From positions 1 to 6,641 of the forward strand of contig JAFRQC010000185.1 in NCBI GenBank assembly GCA_017428805.1: a DNA stretch of 6,641 nucleotides, given 5' to 3'. This DNA is from Prevotella sp. (GTDB lineage Bacteria > Bacteroidota > Bacteroidia > Bacteroidales > Bacteroidaceae). Under the pieces are notes generated by a model, which saw only the letters and a program-made list of their open reading frames with translations, was not told the origin of the DNA and searched no databases. Shown piece after piece: positions 5,116 through 6,641 of this stretch. Both the position numbers and the translations under genes were made by a program. Every line of letters begins with the position of its first letter. Positions within the stretch are counted from its first letter, which is position 1.

Positions 5116-6180
5116 ATGAAAAAGTATCTTTTATTATCTTGTGTCCTGCTTACCTCACTATTCATGCAAGCCGCACGGATAGACGGTGGGACAAGAGCCA
5201 CAGACAATGTCATATTAACAGGAAATGAGGATTTTCAGAAATGTGATGTAGATGGCAATGGCGTAGTCGATATGGCCGACGTCGAAGAAGTTGTCAAGAT
5301 AATCATGGGCACTTCTAACAATCCCAATGGTGATGTGACTGGTGAGGGTAAGGTAAACGCGGCCGACATTGTCGAGATTGTCAAAATCATGAAGGCTTTA
5401 GATTCTGGTATGGGGTACTTTTGGATAGGTACCTACATACCCACTTACAACCATTTCCCCCCAAAAGAAGAGATTGTCACCACTTACAAATCCATCACCG
5501 AAGCACTAGCCAATGCGCCATCCTTCAATGTTGAAAAAGGCCAGTATTTGGTCATTCTTTGTCCTTCAAGCTGGAATGTTAACATAAACGATATCGTGTT
5601 CCAAGACAATACAAGCGGGAAGATATACACAATGTTAAAGCATTACACAGGCATCGTAAATCACAATGAATACGAAACCACAGATAAAATTGACGCCACA
5701 ACTACGGTTACACTGAAAACTAAGGCTGAGGCAGAAGCTTATTTAGCCAATACTCAAAATCAGGATCCAACTCCGACACCGACTCCAACTCCAACACCGA
5801 CTCCCACTCCAACACCGACTCCCACTCCAACACCGACTCCCACTCCAACACCGACTCCCACTCCAACACCGACTCCCACTCCTGTGGATCTTGCTTCTAT
5901 GACAGACAATGATATAGCAGCTACTTTACAGGGGACATGGAGTGTCGTTCAGTACTGCCCAGAGGATGGCGAGACCAAGACTACAGGAAAGAAAGAGACT
6001 TGGACATTCAGTGGCAATCTTGTACACATCTATGTGACTTCCACTTTCACCATTAGTAATGGTATTATGTATGCAGATGCGGTCGATGGCGCAATTATAT
6101 TGACGAAATTGACATCTACTGAGTTTGAAGGCTATTGGAATGAATACCCAGGAGAAAAATATTATGGAGTCAAGCAATAA
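5116..6180 (+). CDS. Secreted multidomain protein: N-terminal dockerin, beta domain, Pro-Thr linker, lipocalin-like domain
   Basis: The 354 residues begin with a signal peptide (MKKYLLLSCVLLTSLFMQA, likely cleaved near residue 19 by signal peptidase I). A dockerin-like pair follows at about 41-95: D44, D46, N48, D52, D55 form a full calcium loop, and D73, T75, E77, N81, D84 a weaker one. Residues about 99-210 (from YFWIGTYIPTYN) are an unassigned, probably beta-rich domain, faintly like surface domains in Bacteroidota that begin with a YYW-type motif. Residues 218-256 are 19 Pro-Thr pairs plus Pro, a stiff and possibly O-glycosylated linker. Residues about 262-354 contain LQGTWSVVQY (271-280) and repeated beta strands, as in lipocalin-like domains (GxW motif at 273-275). 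Base composition is more AT-rich than the genes to the left. No lipobox and no type IX sorting domain are evident. Role unknown; surface binding is an inference. Confidence 0.82.
   Translation: MKKYLLLSCVLLTSLFMQAARIDGGTRATDNVILTGNEDFQKCDVDGNGVVDMADVEEVVKIIMGTSNNPNGDVTGEGKVNAADIVEIVKIMKALDSGMGYFWIGTYIPTYNHFPPKEEIVTTYKSITEALANAPSFNVEKGQYLVILCPSSWNVNINDIVFQDNTSGKIYTMLKHYTGIVNHNEYETTDKIDATTTVTLKTKAEAEAYLANTQNQDPTPTPTPTPTPTPTPTPTPTPTPTPTPTPTPTPTPTPTPVDLASMTDNDIAATLQGTWSVVQYCPEDGETKTTGKKETWTFSGNLVHIYVTSTFTISNGIMYADAVDGAIILTKLTSTEFEGYWNEYPGEKYYGVKQ
5767..5880 (+). repeat. 18-bp minisatellite encoding the Pro-Thr linker
   Basis: Five perfect tandem copies of CCAACACCGACTCCCACT (5791-5880) follow 24 nt of degenerate Pro-Thr codons (5767-5790). 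Each unit adds six residues, so copy changes keep the reading frame and alter only linker length. Confidence 0.95.
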
Positions 6181-6266
6181 TGATGTTGTAATACAGCGGT
6201 GACAACTGTTTGTCCCTTTGCGAAGCAACTTGTGAATTTATATTACAATTCTGTTGGAACGCAGAA
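6181..6266. other. Non-coding start of the right-hand region
   Basis: No gene is supported here. There is an 8-bp inverted repeat, TTGTAATA (6186-6193) with TATTACAA (6241-6248), enclosing two small hairpins: GACAA/TTGTC at 6201-6214 and TTGC/GCAA around 6218-6228. No T-rich intrinsic terminator follows the dockerin gene directly. The whole stretch 6181-6641 lacks a credible ORF on either strand. Confidence 0.5.
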
Positions 6267-6357
6267 AAAGTCGGAGTTTAGATAGTGGAAAGTAGGACTT
6301 TAGTTAGGGTAAAGTCGGAGTTTAGGCTAAGGAAAGTCGGAGTTTCCTTAGCCTAAA
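6267..6357 (+). repeat. 22-bp-period tandem array with 13-bp core
   Basis: The core AAAGTCGGAGTTT occurs at 6267, 6311 and 6333, with a variant AAAGTAGGACTTT at 6289, exactly 22 bp apart each time. A fifth partial AAAGTTT falls in phase at 6355. The 9-bp stretches between cores differ: AGATAGTGG, AGTTAGGGT, AGGCTAAGG, CCTTAGCCT. The variant core at 6289 is itself a palindrome (AAAGT/ACTTT). Confidence 0.9.
6321..6357 (+). terminator. 15-bp perfect hairpin at the end of the array (possible terminator)
   Basis: TTTAGGCTAAGGAAA (6321-6335) pairs perfectly with TTTCCTTAGCCTAAA (6343-6357) around the loop GTCGGAG, which is the centre of the last full core. It lies 140 bp after the dockerin gene stop and is followed by GTTTAAGATTT, a poor T tract. 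A terminator or mRNA-end role is plausible but unproven; the stem could equally act as DNA. Confidence 0.55.
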
Positions 6358-6475
6358 GTTTAAGATTTGCAACTATCAGGAAATCAAGAAGATACAGGTG
6401 CGGTTATGACAAGAAGACAATTATGAATTTTCATTACATATTGCTTGCATGATACAGATACTTGGAAAGACAAAC

Positions 6476-6500
6476 GTGACAGTTATGACAGATGACAGTT
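6476..6500. repeat. Inverted, degenerate copy of the 9-mer repeat
   Basis: GTGACAGTT (6476-6484), ATGACAG (6485-6491) and ATGACAGTT (6492-6500) match the reverse complement of the AACTGTCAC units at 1065 and 2925, in the opposite orientation and less regular. Confidence 0.75.
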
Positions 6501-6547
6501 TAATTTTAGCCAGATTTTGATAGCCACAACAGGAAAGATGGTCTTGC

Positions 6548-6598
6548 GTTTCAATGTTTCAGTTGTTTCAGTTCTTGGGAAGGGTATCTCATTCCCAA
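6548..6598. repeat. GTTTCAGTT tandem 9-mers followed by a 7-bp hairpin
   Basis: GTTTCAAT (6548-6555) precedes two perfect copies of GTTTCAGTT (6556-6573). Next is TTGGGAA (6575-6581) paired with TTCCCAA (6592-6598) across a 10-nt loop. The 9-mer shares its CAGTT end and its length with the GTGACAGTT repeats 50 bp to the left. Confidence 0.7.
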
Positions 6599-6641
6599 AA
6601 ATTAGTATTATTATTTATATATTTATATATATAATATATTA
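6597..6641. other. AT-only tail
   Basis: The last 45 bases contain a single G and otherwise only A and T, with TATATATA-type runs. This could be the upstream region of a gene beyond the window or an easily melted segment. No promoter box can be assigned. Confidence 0.5.

Noticed and set aside
5926..6228. 100-codon minus-strand ORF opposite the lipocalin-like domain
   Set aside because: It shows no domain or promoter and overlaps a well-supported coding region.
6267..6357. CRISPR array
   Set aside because: Cores are only 13 bp and the variable stretches 9 bp, far below CRISPR sizes, and no cas gene is present.
6476..6641. Chromosomal or plasmid replication origin
   Set aside because: There are 9-mer repeats and an AT-rich tail, but no recognisable DnaA boxes, Rep gene or partition genes.

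Overview
The window looks like chromosomal DNA from a gut or oral Bacteroidota bacterium, most likely Prevotella or a close relative. Four promoters carry the Bacteroidota signature: TTG near -33, a 20-nt spacer, then a TAnnTTTG -7 box. Start codons mostly lack a Shine-Dalgarno sequence. Two secreted proteins carry dockerin-type calcium loops of the kind common in Prevotella. No rRNA, tRNA, transposase, integrase or CRISPR array is visible.

Layout. 1-1066 (+): the C-terminal half of a FabG-type ketoacyl-ACP reductase, then an RluA-family pseudouridine synthase 31 bp downstream, probably one transcript. 1079-2842 (-): a compact three-gene unit read right to left, with an MFS transporter followed by two small unknown membrane proteins. 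An exact 19-bp direct repeat marks both outer edges of this unit. The central cytoplasmic loop of the transporter is encoded by repetitive hairpin DNA kept in frame. 3042-3662 (+): a short formate/nitrite-transporter-family channel. 3752-4855 (+): a secreted protein with two tandem carbohydrate-binding-like domains and a C-terminal dockerin, followed by a strong intrinsic terminator. 4942-6180 (+): a promoter, a leader of about 140 nt with a 36-codon upstream ORF, and a secreted protein with an N-terminal dockerin, a middle beta-rich domain, a Pro-Thr linker built from 18-bp DNA repeats, and a lipocalin-like C-terminal domain. 6181-6641: non-coding and repeat-rich, with a 22-bp-period array ending in a 15-bp hairpin, 9-bp tandem repeats and an AT-rich tail.

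How the parts relate. Fatty acid synthesis, RNA modification, the transporter unit and the FNT channel look like independent housekeeping or accessory functions. The two dockerin proteins are neighbours with similar promoters, and both are predicted to be exported. They may act together at the cell surface, but no cohesin partner is present here. I do not see a recognisable new defence or mobile system. The most unusual signals are the repeat structures: the 19-bp repeats framing the minus-strand unit, the repeat-derived transporter loop, and the 22-bp array near the right end.
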